A stretch of 64,000 nucleotides of DNA, taken from Diphasiastrum complanatum (Eukaryota > Streptophyta > Lycopodiopsida > Lycopodiales > Lycopodiaceae). The notes beneath the pieces are model-generated. The model made no database searches and was not told the DNA's origin. It saw only the letters and a program-made list of their open reading frames with translations. Made by a program: the position numbers and the translations under genes. Each line of letters starts with the position of its first letter. The stretch's first letter is position 1. The stretch lies in NCBI GenBank assembly GCA_029204225.1, contig CM055093.1:62001-126000 (forward strand), given 5' to 3'. This document shows positions 36,776-48,922 of the stretch, piece by piece.

Positions 36776-38060
36776 ATGTGAAAACCTGTGCAAATACTAA
36801 CTTCTTGTATGGCCTTAGTCTCTTCTACTTCAACATTGACCTTGGTTTATAAAAATTGATCTAGGGCCTTATACAAAAATGAAAATTTATTCTAAGGTTT
36901 AAAAGACCATCCTTACAAAGTAATTGTGGAATTGCCATGTGTCAAAGTCAATGAAAAGTCAAGAGGTGGCTCAAATCAAGCCTTCAATCAAAGAGCATGA
37001 TTCATATTCCCTTATGGGAAATGTTACGTATAACAAAATATGTAAAGGATTACAAGTCTTAAGTTTTAGAGTGCGTATGATTGATTATCCTCTAACGTCA
37101 CAAACTACATAAAAATTTTATGTCATGTTCCATCTCATAAAAGTTTGATTATAATACTTAATAAAAATTACATCAGCCAATACAAAGACTATTGTATACT
37201 TATAATTTGTTAATGGAGTGGGATGAGATTTTAGTAGATAGTCAATCCCAATGGCCTTAAAAAAATAAAAAATTTTCAATCACAATGAAGATATATTCAG
37301 TTGAATAAGGCAGTTGTATTTATCTGTTTGTCTTGGCTATTAACATACTAGTTATTTCACATTAATAACAAAATTTAATAGTTGGAGAATAAGAATTGGC
37401 AAGAGTTTTTACTAAAGATACTTGAAGACAACAATTTAAAAACAAACAAATAAGCATTAAAAATATTGGATATTGGAGAGAGACTTACAAAATAATGGCT
37501 CACATTCCTATGAAATTTAGCACCTTGTGAAAATTGGAGCATGGAGTTTTGAGACGTTCCTATTCATATTTGAGCCCACACTTTTGTAAATACAATAGCT
37601 AGCATAGTCCCTTATCCCAAGAGGCTTGGAGAACCAAGCCCAAGTTTCACCCAACCACTAATGTCATAGATGTTTTTGGATATCACCGCACTAGCAAGCA
37701 TGATGTTTTGGCCTACAACCTCCATTTTTCTTCAAATAAATTTTAGGGTTTTGTACTGGAGCAACCTAGGCACTAGTTAAGTAGACATGTTCATGCGGTT
37801 GGGTTAGAATATAAGAGGAGTTGATGTGACAAATATCAACTAGTTAAGTTGTTTAATTTGGCAATTTGGAGGGCAAAGTGACTTTTCAGCTTAGAGACTT
37901 ATTTTTTCATGTCAATAAGGTCTAGAAATAGTTATTTTTACTATTTCTAGCAAATATGTAAGTGGATAAGGTCAAATTTGGACCTACGTTTATTGGCTAG
38001 TTGAGATACGTTGCATCTAGTCAAGTTAAACTAGGTTTTTGGTGAAGTACCTACAAGTTA
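36776..38060. other. No gene seen
   Basis: AT-rich sequence without recognisable coding potential. The first part probably holds the 3' LTR of the neighbouring Copia piece, but its ends could not be defined. Confidence 0.4.
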
Positions 38061-38065
38061 CCATT

Positions 38066-39123
38066 TTAGGGCAAGTGGCCAAGTGACATTATGATTGTTA
38101 TAAATAGGTGTACCAACATCAAGAACCGATCTTGATGTTGAGTGATGGTAACAGACATAGTGTCAACTGTAGATGGTTGCGCGAAAGCAGAGACAATGGT
38201 TGTGGAAGAAACCGAGGAGGGTTGAGATGGCGCGGTGCATTGACGAGTTGTAGGAGGACTAGCGGAGGTGGAGGCAACACCACATATTCTTTTGCTGGCC
38301 GACATGTTAGTAGCAGCGGAGTGAGTGGAGGTGGTAGCACCAGAAGGTGGGTAGAGGTTAATGTGAGGAACGTCAGTGATAAGAATGGAAGAACGTTGGA
38401 AGTTTCAAACCTTCTGTTCGAGTACAGACAAGGTTACACAACAGGGGGTTCGGTTGCGTGAGTTTTGTTTAATGGCCAACCTTAGTTCGTTCAAAACAAA
38501 GGTGGACTAGTCATAAGATACGACGGAGGGATTAGGGTATTCCAAATAGGATTTCACTATTTGGCTTATGAGGTTAGATTGTGTGCACTCGTTGCATAAG
38601 GATGAAACGACTAGAAAGTTATTCAGCAGATATGCTGCTGATTGGACGATGGGGCTATTGATAGCCTCTATCAAATACCCATTGTTAGTCTTTAGCTGAG
38701 TTTCGAGACCCAGCGGAATTAGGAATGGTTGGATGAGAGCAGGGGCACTACGATGGGAGGGTTTTTGGCTTGTACCAGAGACAATTCTTATTGTCGCTAG
38801 TGTACCTGTATTGACACACGCTCGGTACATCTTGTTATCGTACTGGACATAGAAGCGGACCTTTTTCTTGTCCATGTGGCGTAGGCCACGAGGACGATAG
38901 GCATGTTAAGCACGACTATGAATATGGATGGGTAAATGCCCATCGCTTGCAAGAGAGATCCGGCTGCCTGGACCCAGGGCATGACCAAGGAATCTGCAGG
39001 TAGTGGCCAGATTTGCATGTCAGTAGAAACGTCATTCTTGATGACATCCTTGGAGGTAAGAGAGTCGTCAGATGGACTAGATGGCTGTTTAGAAGGGCTA
39101 GAAGCTGAGGCCATTATATTCAC
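38066..39123 (-). mobile_element. Family-A protein remnant: N-terminal domain
   Basis: Minus strand, from MNIMASASSPSKQPSS at 39123: the domain with QIWPLPADSLVMPWVQAAGS, a segment with FYVQYDNKMYRACVN (38875 onward), NNGYLIEAINSPIVQSAAYL and ISQIVKSYLEYPNPSVVSYD, then a Pro/Ser/Thr-rich tail (38340-38066). It parallels the copy at 55577-54720. Upstream (39124-39300) resembles the leader of that copy. Broken, few breaks. Confidence 0.6.
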
Positions 39124-39376
39124 GGATCAAATTACTGTTGTGGAAGAAGACGAAGATGGAAAAATCGGAAAAGACTTTCAAAAAAGACGTTAAAAACAGA
39201 GGAAAAGACTAGAAAAAACTGGAAAGGTGGATAACACACAAAAGTAACTAGAAAAAGTGAGTAATGAGTGTATAGCAAGTAGTTATGATAGCCATTGATA
39301 CTAATGGAGATGGCGATGGGACCATTCCCTTCTGATTCTGTGCTCGCATAATTGCTAGAACAAGAACATGGGGGTT

Positions 39377-40829
39377 TTATCTTTCCTGTGGCGTCCTTCT
39401 TGGAACTGCTGCTGGTTGTACAATGATTAAATTCAAGGGTGCACTTGTTCTAGGTTTAAATGGGCAGTTCTTGAAGCAATGCCCATATCCGCATTCTCTA
39501 CAAAAGGCCGTATATTGTCCCTTATAAGGACATTTAGCAATTATGTGGCCTTCGTCGCATCCATACCAGCCATAGATCCTACCTCTCTGACGTTGAGGTT
39601 GGGCAGCGTAGGTTGCATAATATTCATTGATTTCTGAATCGACAAATGCCTCTGCTGGTCTGTACCACTGTTGCTGCTCAGATTGGGGCGGTGGTTCTTG
39701 TTCTACTGCTGTCAGATTTACATGAGCCACTTGATTATTAGCTAGCCCTGGTGGTGCAGTAAGGCCATGCGTTGTTGATTATTTGGCATGCCGTATCGCG
39801 GTGCCACATTTGGTGCTCCCTGATGGTAAGGATAAGAAGTCTGGTACTGAGTCCTCTTTTGTTGTATGATTCGGGAGTTGAATGGGCAAAATGACATTTC
39901 GTGCAAAGATGCCTTGCACAGGTGCAAAACCTCTATGTCAGTTTGAGATTTTGTTTCAAAACTGGACACTCATTCGCTGTATGGTTTTGAGTACAAATTG
40001 AACACCCTACATTTTCTCGTCGGGAATATTGTAGTTGGTTCTGTTCTGGTGGATTTGGAGTTGGTGCTACTGCTCCCTGCAAGGCTTTTAGTTTCTAATC
40101 AAACTGCGCTGTAAGTTGTTCCATCTACTGCTTGTGTAATTTCGTCATTTGCTCCATCAGCAGATCTACCAAGGGAGTCGAACTAGGGGTAGTCGTATAT
40201 GTTTCATCGTCTAAACCCTCATCTTATTCCCTGATGGTGTCTTCTATTGCTTCTTGTAATGTAGCGTACTGCCCCCCATCTTTTCAGCTATCTTCTGATA
40301 CTTCGTGGTAACCCTGGGAGGAACCACACAATGACCGCATGATCGGGAGTTAGGGCTGCACTGCACTCGGATCTCATGTGTTTGACCCATTCTATGTAGT
40401 CCTTACCCTTTTTCTTTTTTCCATTTTCACTTTGCTCAACAGGAGAAATGGATCTTCCAAGAACTTTCTTGGTTTAAAGCACGTAATGAGAGCCGCTTTA
40501 ATACCTTTCCAAATGGCCTTTTCTTTGTTTAAGAGATTGAAAAACCAGTCTTGCGCATCAGTGACATTGGAAACAACATCAACTTTTTCGCCGGTGTCCG
40601 CTCGCCATAGATGTCGCATGCTTATATTGATCGGATCTGACGATCCGTCGTATTTTGGCATCTTGAGTTGAGGTGCTCTCTGAACTGCTTGCAGGGGTGT
40701 GACATGAACAGACGGATTCATTTTAGCTGGTTCTGCTTCTATCTCGATTTGCGCGGCTGCTACTCTGGTTAGATTTGGAACTTGAATTGCAATCCTTCTA
40801 GGTACTAATCGTCCGGATCTCAGATTCAT
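39377..40829 (-). mobile_element. Ty3/Gypsy gag fossil
   Basis: Minus strand: MNLRSGRLVPRR start at 40829, a capsid-type segment (LKMPKYDGSSDP, DWFFNLLNKEKAIWKGIKAA, ALITCFKPRKFLEDPF) and, at 39730-39377, two zinc-binding segments (CDEGHIIAKCP; CRECGYGHCFKNCP). The Arg/Pro/Gln-rich region lies between. A leader, primer-binding site and LTR are upstream. No pol follows; a family-A domain lies downstream instead. Broken, several breaks. Confidence 0.7.
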
Positions 40830-42496
40830 TCGTCAGAGATGTCCAGGGTAGCTAGATCTTGATGGACCTGTGGAATTCAAACTGGATCTTAGGAATCTGA
40901 TCAATTTGGGTGGTTGAAAGTGTAATTTTAGGCCTCTTATGGTGGTTTTTCCTTATTAATTTTCTGATCCTTGCTCCGATTGGCCTGAGATTTTCACAAT
41001 AGCTGGAGCTGGTGCAGACCTAACTATTGATTTGATTTGTGAAGGTTACTCGTGTGAGGGTTAGCTGTGCAAAGGTTCTTCCATTGTTTTACAGTCAAAA
41101 ATCTTGATTTTTTAGATATGTTGGGAATTAACCTACACAAGATTGTTAGGGGTTGGATCTAGGGCGGCTCTGTTCCAAGGGTAGAAGATTCTTTTTTACG
41201 GATCAAGAAGTTATGGCTGTTTGTGAAGGTTCATAAGTACGTTTTTTTTATCACAGATCAGTCATCTCTGGTAACGAACGTTCGCAAGCTTCATCATTGA
41301 TGAAAAAAAGCATTATGAAGACATTGGTAAGGTCTACGAAGATTATTGCTGTGAGGATTTGATGGATCTTCTGATTTTAGTGAGTTTTAGACACTCAAAT
41401 CCAATTTTCTACTCACAGGCTCTTCTGTGTCCTTGTCTCACTGAGATGGACCTTCAAAATTCTCTACAAAGATTTTCGGCCACTGGAACTGAAATTTTGG
41501 GTGTCTACAAAGGTTCAGCCTAATTTTTCTGTCTTTTTTTTCACTAGGAGCCTTTGCAAGAGCACTTAAACTGGGAACTAACATTTGCAAGCTTCTCTGT
41601 GCCTTGGTCTCACTGAGATAGGCTCTACGAAGATTCTTATGAAGATCTGAGATTTAATTTTTGATTTTTCAAGGGAATTTTTGAAATTTTTATGGATTTT
41701 TGAGATTTTTCAAGATCTGATTGGTCGGGACCTTCGCAGGCTTCTATGCAGGTCTGGGACAGTACCTTGGAGTTGCTGCTAGTCGTGCGAAGGTTGGTTT
41801 TCACTAGATTTTAAATAAACAAAATTTGATGGAATTTTTTGTCTCTTTTCCCTCCAAAAATAGATTTGAGCTATTTTTATGGTTTTCTCAGTTTTGTGAA
41901 TGGATGCCAAGCCCTTAGAGACTGTTTTGGGTCTCCACTACCCTCTCACACCTCCTCCGCTAGCTGAGAACAGTCCAAGCACAAGAAATCACACAAAACA
42001 AGCTAAATCTACTTAAAAACCACCTAAAACCACTCTAAAAAAGCAAAAACAACTAAAAATGCAACTAAACTAGTTAGTGAAACATATTCCCGGCATCGGC
42101 GCCACTGTAGGTTAATATGACAAATGGTGCCTTTTTATGGATGGGGAAGGCCCTTGCCCCTTTCTCCTATTGACTACTCTAAGGAAGGTGGAATTGAGAT
42201 CCACACCCTTCATAAAAAACACAAACTAATCAATGGTGGAGAGAGAAACACACTTCACCTACCACCAATTGACTTTGACTAATTAACCAAACTTAGGGAC
42301 TTAAGTTTAAGCTTCACTTTGGCCTTCTAATATTACTTTTAATTACATGGCCTGAAGTCAAGTTTATGTCCAAAATTATTTATTTACAAGTGCTCATTGG
42401 GCCATGGGCTTACGCACACAGGATGCCACGACCCTCACAACTATTTTTATTTTTTCGACTTTATTTATTTACAGAGTGGTGGGAATACCCCCAACA
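40830..42496 (-). mobile_element. Leader, primer-binding site and 5' LTR of a Gypsy element
   Basis: The primer-binding site reads TGGCGCCGATGCCGGGAAT on the minus strand at 42104-42086. The LTR is 42106-42496 (391 bp), starting TGTTGGGGGTATTCCC and ending CCTACA on the minus strand. The long leader (40830-42085) has GAAGGTT-like words and no gene. The LTR matches the one ending near 52443 and the inverted one at 14.25 kb. Confidence 0.75.
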
Positions 42497-43225
42497 GATA
42501 TCGATCCTTGGTGGATTGATAGTGGAGCTACATCACATATGACATTTCATAAGGAGTATTACTCACCATTGGTGGCATATGAAGGTGACAAGAAGGTGAT
42601 CTACATGACCAATGATGGTAAGTGTGCAATCAAAGGGATTGGCACAATACCTATCTCTCTCTCTACTAATAGGAATGTGAATTTGAAGAATGTTTTGTTC
42701 ATTGCATCAATCATTAAGAACCTTCTTAGTGTTAGTAAAATGCTTGAAAAGGGCCTTCAGGTGGAGTTTGTTGGTGATTCTTGCTTGATCAAAAGGAATG
42801 GAATCTTGATTGCCCAAGGCAAGAGACAAGGTGAGCTCTACAAACTTGATGGATATGTTGTTTCTAACCATGGTGGTTTGAGGCAAAGAAGCAAGTTGTT
42901 TCTACCTCAAGATCTAAGATGCCTTTTTTTTTAAGTACATTTGGATGTGCATTGTACTAGTGCTTTGTAATGGAGGAGCCAAGATTTTTGTGACTTGCAT
43001 TCATGAATTTAGTAGATATTGTTATCTTCTAAAGATTGAGGACTTCATACTTTTTTTTTGTGTCAAGTTCAAGAATGTTGTGGAGAGTCAACTCAACATG
43101 AAAATCAAGTTGGCAAATGAAGACGTATCAACAAAGTTCAAGGAGTTTTGTGTGACACATGGGATCAAGAGGGAGCTTTCAAACTCAAAGGTTCTACATG
43201 GATTAATTGCATTCAATCCATGAAA
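42497..43225 (+). mobile_element. Ty1/Copia fossil, protease and integrase start
   Basis: Begins directly at the LTR edge with WWIDSGATSHMTFHKEYY (retroviral-type aspartic protease motif), then LKNVLFIASIIKNLLSVSKM and ELYKLDGYVVS, and weak integrase sequence to 43225. The start of the Copia was cut when the LTR element inserted. Broken. Confidence 0.75.
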
Positions 43226-43249
43226 ACAACCATCCATTGAATACCATCA

Positions 43250-44526
43250 TCTGCACAAGAAGATTTTCTTAAATCCCAAAAAGTCATCGAACCATAAACA
43301 AGCCAAACATGCTATTAAGCCTTATATTGATACCACAAATGATTTGTATTGGACAAATGATGGCTATCAGTTAGAGGCCATTAGGGATCCTATCATCCAT
43401 GCAGTTGCTTAGCTCCTTGATAACTTCTTGATGGTTGAAAACCTTAGGAAAGACCGCATCTCTTCCTAGACATGCATAGGATAGTTGAATCTTATGCCAA
43501 AATAGCTAAAGCCCCTCTGGAACCATATAACTGGTTCAAAATCATCTTTGGAGAGCTCAAACCAGCTATTAAGAGCAATACCAAATAGCAGTTTGCTGCT
43601 GGCCAGTTATTGTCTCTCCTTGCCGCCTCACATGTTGACAATAAAATCCATGGCTTCATTATGGATTCCGTGCTCTCTATTTATAAAGAGGCACCGACTG
43701 AATCATTACATCAAGCATCGAGTTCACATAGTTGACGTCGTGTACACAGTGAGATCGTCCGGACGAGATCAGATACTTGTTCCAAAAAGTGGAAACCTAC
43801 TGTACTGCATTGGTGAGGTTTCAAGAAAAGTTCGACAAACTCAAAAGGATGGCAACCAGTAAGCTGGTCAAGCAAAGGCAATTATCAAGGATTATGAGAA
43901 AGCAGCCGCTCAAGTGTTGGAAGCTGGGCCACAAATCCCAGTTCCAGCCGCAATTCTCCCCTCAGCACCAGGAAGAGACATGAATAGATATATGGTTAAA
44001 GGTAGGCATAGACCAGGGTGGAGCACCTGATATACCACAACAACGGACACCCAGTCTGTTGAAGCTGGGCCATCTTCATCAGGGGCCAGAGTGTTATTTC
44101 AAAAATCGGTCACCATCGAGGACCAAATTCAGAATTTTGTACACCAACATCCGCATACGTCCTCGAGGGGTGGCTGGGTGATCAAATTGAAAACCTTTGA
44201 GATAGAGGTCGGAAAGGAATTGGATAGGCTACCCGCATTAGGAGAGTAGTGGCATGGCGCACAACCGTTTTTGAAAAAGCTCCAGATTGTATTACGAGCT
44301 ATGTTGTCAGCCCTCGTCAATTGCAAGTCGATCCCTATTATTTGCCAATGTTGCGTCGCAATAAATGGAAAGATTTGGGTTTATCAGTGGATCAAGTCAC
44401 AATCCACAACCCAAATTGGCCCATCATAAATCAAGTTTATAATTGACAAAGATCCGTGGATTTTTTCAGAGCCCTCCAATTTTATGGTGCTGAGTATCAC
44501 AACTCGCCAGACCCAATTGTGCTTCT
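43250..44526 (+). mobile_element. Family-A protein remnant, both end domains
   Basis: Plus strand: the end of the N-terminal domain (NDGYQLEAIRDPIIHAVA near 43360, then LLDNFLMVENLRKDRI), a short middle, and the C-terminal domain (TSSRGGWVIKLKTFEIEVGK near 44160; CITSYVVSPRQLQVDPYY near 44295; FFRALQFYGAEYHNSPDPI near 44465). It shows the two end domains closer together than elsewhere, with only a fragment of the helical middle. Many breaks; the most decayed copy here. Confidence 0.6.
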
Positions 44527-45421
44527 ATGTACACATTGTTCTTGGTAGGAGGTAATATAAACCTGAAACATCTGGAGCCTGAAAGCCATTATTCCTAAGC
44601 ACAAATCCATAGCCCGGATTGTTCAACCTGCATAGCATTCTATAACATATCCACAAACAAAAGAAAGATACTACACATGCCTAGCGATCTAGGCATCATC
44701 CATGCATATAGAAAAGCAAGCATAAGGCATGAAGCACAAACACTCACCTCACAATTCTCTCTCTTTCTCTCTGAAGGCATAAGAGAGAACTCAACTCTTT
44801 GATATTACAAATGAAATACAAAGGATTTGGCCCTTATATAGTTGGGTCCAAAAGAGTTGATGTGGCACTTTTTCATTGGTCTAAGATAACTTGCTTTTTC
44901 TTTATTTGGCAAGTAATTTGACTTTATAATGCTTTTGATAATAAACTATTTAAGCCACACCACATAACTTCCTATGGTGCTTTGAGGCACTTAACAAAAT
45001 CTAGCTATTTATTTGTCTAACGCTTCAAGGCATGTATACAACTAATGGTGCTTTGTGCAATACAAGTGCACCATTATGTGGTGTATGACTTTTACTTATT
45101 TACAATGCTTCAAAATGGAGGATGTGAGGGCCCTCCATATTTCTTTGTTCCGTGAGCTATACAAGTGCACCGTTATGCGGTGTCTTGCTTTTATTTATTT
45201 ACAATGCTTTCAAAATGGATATTGTGAGAGCCCTCGTTCCGTGCATTGAGAATGTACCCTAAATGGCCAACATCCTGGCAACCACAATTAATTATCAGAT
45301 TTCATTGGATGTTTTCTTTTTCATGTTTTATTATTAAAATAGCATGGCAAAATGCAATTCCTACACACGTAAAAATCAATTAATTCTCAGACATGTGTTG
45401 TTAGATGTCTCACAATCCAAC
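44527..45421 (-). mobile_element. Candidate solo LTR
   Basis: On the minus strand starts TGTTGGATTGTGAGAC and ends near AATGTGTACA; minus-strand TATA-like CTATATAAGGGCC near 44840. No interior. The ends are plausible, but no target duplication was recognised. It contains the 99-bp tandem units. Confidence 0.5.
45061..45250. repeat. 99-bp tandem duplication
   Basis: Units begin TACAAGTGCACC at 45061 and 45160 and share TTATTTACAATGCTT and GTGAGGGCCCT/GTGAGAGCCCT. Confidence 0.8.
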
Positions 45422-45779
45422 AATGATTCATGAATGGTTAGAGGAACCAATTCTCAAAACTGTATGTATTGTTCAAATTGCTTCAAACATTTTCCAAAAT
45501 CTGACTTTTCAATCAATTTGTCATCTCATTGTCTCTTTTCTAAAACATTAGTGCCTTTTTCTTAATATCTCTACCATGTGATTAGGTAGGTATACCTACC
45601 TTTTACATAACTTGATCATGTCACTACCATATTGGCCATCAAGCTGACATTGTGACTATGCTATCTACAATCTTCTCTTTTTGTTTCTTATCATTAGTCT
45701 CACATTTGTGATATGGCTCAATAGTCCTTCACCAAAAGCTTATGGACAAAGAAGTGTTGTCAATGTTGAGAGAAATTTA
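45422..45779. other. No gene seen
   Basis: AT-rich spacer between a candidate LTR and a pseudogene. Confidence 0.4.
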
Positions 45780-46730
45780 AAATATGAAATTCTAGATGAT
45801 GAGGAGGAGACAAGGCTAGCATCACACCTTGCTCAATGATGCTCAATGGTAATATCTTCTACTTCAAAAGTGGAAGAACACAATAAAGTTAAGACTATAC
45901 TTGACATTTTATTGTGTAACTACATAAATAACTAGCCATATTTCTCATTGAACGATACCAATGATGTTTTAGACATGAGAGAGGATGGAAACTTATCTAT
46001 GCTAGCCAATGCATTATCATAATTCTCTGACATAATAGGCTTTAGTTAGGATGGTATGATTGAAAGTATTGACTATAATAAAGATGAGGATGATTGGAAG
46101 TCTACCCAAGAAGCCTTGCCAATTACAATGAATGAATTTTTGGCTTAATGCAAATGGTCCTAGCAAAGAGGAGTTCATTGAATTCCAAAAAAGATATCAT
46201 GCAAAAGAAACATGTTTTTTCCTAAAGTACCCACATATGTTCTTGTTAGACATGATTTGAATGCAAATATGAGCATGACATGGAAATATAGTCAATTTCT
46301 TGTTGTACTTAATAATCATGCTATACACAATTGTATTATAATCACATTCAACAATGTGTAATGGTTCAAACATTGTCTACTATATTGCAAGACATAAATT
46401 GATGTCAATAGTTTTGCTGCAAGAAGACTTCAAGGATGTTGGAAGACAAAAGGATTCAACATTGTGTCATTACCTAACAAAATTTTGTATTCATCATGAT
46501 AAACTCTTTTCACAAGCAGGTACCATCTAATCATATAGAACTAACTGGGTATGAGAGTTTTTCATACTTGTGTGAATCTCTGAAGTCATATCCTTCAACA
46601 TACTTCTAATTGATATCTCCAACAGTAGGTGCACCTGTTGCTAAAAATGATGTTACCATGACTCCTCGTCAGTCTTCCTTCTTCCTACGATCATTTCGTC
46701 ATGCTTATCACTACACAACATGAATTAACG
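45780..46730 (+). pseudogene. Second copy of the unrecognised multicopy gene
   Basis: Parallels the minus-strand gene at 29.07-30.57 kb: DDEEETRLA near 45795, ISSTSKVEEHNK near 45850, NDTNDVLDMREDGNLSMLAN near 45955, then KDSTLCHYL near 46450. Frames change repeatedly, so it is dead. Sequence after 46540 (APVAKNDVTMTPRQSSFFL near 46630) may continue the same gene. It ends at a chromovirus LTR. Confidence 0.55.
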
Positions 46731-46735
46731 TTGGG

Positions 46736-47199
46736 TGTTGTAAAGACCACTGGGGAAAACCCCTAAGATGAGAATAGGAAAACACAAGAGAGACCATGGG
46801 GCAAAACCACCCAACCAAACCTAGATCCCTCCTGAACTCCCTCCTAGATCTAGCCCCCAAGCCATGCCATGTGATAGCAAGAGGAGAAGAGCTCAACTGG
46901 AAACCTAGACGGAATAATCACTACCTCAAATATATATAGAGTAGGATCCTATGCATGAACCCATGCAATCCCCATGCAAGTCAACTATAAATAGGTCACA
47001 ACTACTCATGCATTTCTCCTACCTATATCAATCACATATATATACACTACTCCACATGTCTCAATTAGAGTGTTTGGGTCCTCTCAAGGTCATTAGTCAC
47101 CAACAAGCCTCGACGTGTAGCCAATAATCTCGAATACTGAAGGGCCGGTATACCATATTAGGACTATTCCATGTCCTTTGCTGAATATGACCGTAACAT
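46736..47199 (-). mobile_element. 3' LTR of a chromovirus
   Basis: 464 bp; on the minus strand starts TGTTACGGTCATATTC and ends GTCTTTACAACA, with a purine tract (TTTAAGGGAGGAAGA) just upstream and TATA-like TGTATATATATGTG near 47040. No target duplication was checked on the other side. Confidence 0.7.
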
Positions 47200-47750
47200 T
47201 CTTCCTCCCTTAAACAGGTTCTGTTCTCAGAACAAGAAAAAAAAATATGAAATTATTTCTTAAACTTTCAAGTCTTACCCATGAACCATTATTCTTAGTC
47301 TAATCTTTCCATCTGAATAAGTTCTCCAAGATGCAACAATTCTTCAATTGCTTGCCTCTACTCAGGAATACTAACTCAATCCCCAAAGATACTCTAAGCT
47401 ATAAATCTTCCAAACGGGTTGATCTACTCCAAAATAAAAGTTCATCAACTTCATGTAATACTAATTACATGAACCACTAGGTGAATCAACTTCTTTATTT
47501 CAGAGATCAAATCCAAAAGCTAAAGAAATTCCAATTTAATCAAGGTCTAAAATCTGTCCACAATTTCTTGCAAGTAATAATGCTTCTTGGTACAAATATT
47601 CTAAAATACCACAATTTAGTCATCTAAAATCTCTATGAGATCCATCAAGTCTCAGACAGTTATAACTCAGTCCAGAGGAGTTCATTTTGCAAGTTTTGTG
47701 AGTTTTTTTGTAAAATATAATTTGTATGCTTAAAATGTCCCAAAAAGGAA
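47200..47750 (-). mobile_element. Chromovirus 3' end remnant
   Basis: Weak minus-strand resemblance to the end of a Gypsy chromodomain (SRGKQLKN...LFRWKD pattern near 47350-47285), in the right place upstream of the LTR. Heavily decayed. Confidence 0.4.
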
Positions 47751-48370
47751 TTATGGTGACATGTACCAAGCAATAAAAATGGAAACCAGTACAAGAGTTT
47801 GGAGTGAAGAAAAACCATCCTCTACTTTACAGCATCCCCATGACATGTTTTCCTTTAACACCGCCGTACCTTTCCCGCCCATGACCTCCTCTTTTTCAAG
47901 GAAATGCGGTCTGATGTGGTCAGATGTGGGTTGTTGTGATCGAAAGCGGGCTATTGTGGTCGGATGCGGTTTGATACGGTCGCTTTGGTTTGGTTGATGC
48001 TGTCTGATGCGGTCGAATGCAGGCTTGTCATAATCTGACGATGATCTACACTACCCGTTGTCTCACTCATTGGCATTCACTTAGTTCAACAAGTGTAAGT
48101 GCCATTGTGGGTTTATATATATAAGTCCAAGTGTTTTGATATAAGTCTACGTGCAAGTGCAAGTAAGTATAAGTAGGAGTGTGAATACAAATCTACGTGC
48201 AAGTAGAAGTACAAGTGTGAATACAAATCTACATCTATCATTCATTCTTACTATTATGTATGGTATATGCCACTTTTCCAGCACAAATGTATGCACAAAT
48301 CTTCTTGATATCATATTTGATGTAATATGTATTCTCAAAAGGTTTCCAGTGAACATTTTTATGGTCTAGA
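47751..48370. repeat. Degenerate short repeats
   Basis: GATGCGGTC-like words recur between 47905 and 48020. AATACAAATCTACGTGCAAGTA-like units recur between 48140 and 48230. No gene seen. Confidence 0.55.
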
Positions 48371-48922
48371 AATGATTGCGAGGCTCTTAGGCTACACTCT
48401 TCTGTGTCATTTTGCTTTGGAGGAATGCAAGCAATATGTTTTCCTTATGCAAGACCCTCGTACAGAGCTGGATTGTGATATTATGGCGTAGGGTGGAGCG
48501 TTTAAATGAGAGTGATGATTTATCAAAACTTGGGCTGTAATGGTAAATGGAACAGTGCCGTAGTGCTACTTTTTTAAAAAGACAACACAATAGCATGAAA
48601 ATGGAACAGATTTTCAACCTCGGGCAAAGCATACAAAGCATAAAAGAGAAACATCCGAACACCAAAATCATTTCCCAAGAGGATATTGAAACGACGCAAA
48701 GAACATGTCTAAGGCCTTTCAAAACTAAGCTTTCATTACAATAGATACCCAACCAAACTTTATATTCAAAACTCAATATCCATTTCTCAAAATAAAAAAC
48801 ATTACTTCTGGATTTGCCAAATACTACTGGTGAAGAAAATCACTTCTAAAAAAATGATAGAACACAAACAACAATTGTTTCAAAAATGTGCTATCTAACT
48901 CAATCCTCCACACACTCATCGT
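48371..48922. other. No gene; 3' flank of the methyltransferase-like gene
   Basis: Nothing coding is recognised. Likely contains the 3' UTR of the minus-strand gene that stops near 48923. Confidence 0.4.

Noticed and set aside
38108-38461. Gly/Arg/Ser-rich plus-strand frame
   Set aside because: Antisense shadow of the family-A Pro/Ser/Thr-rich tail.
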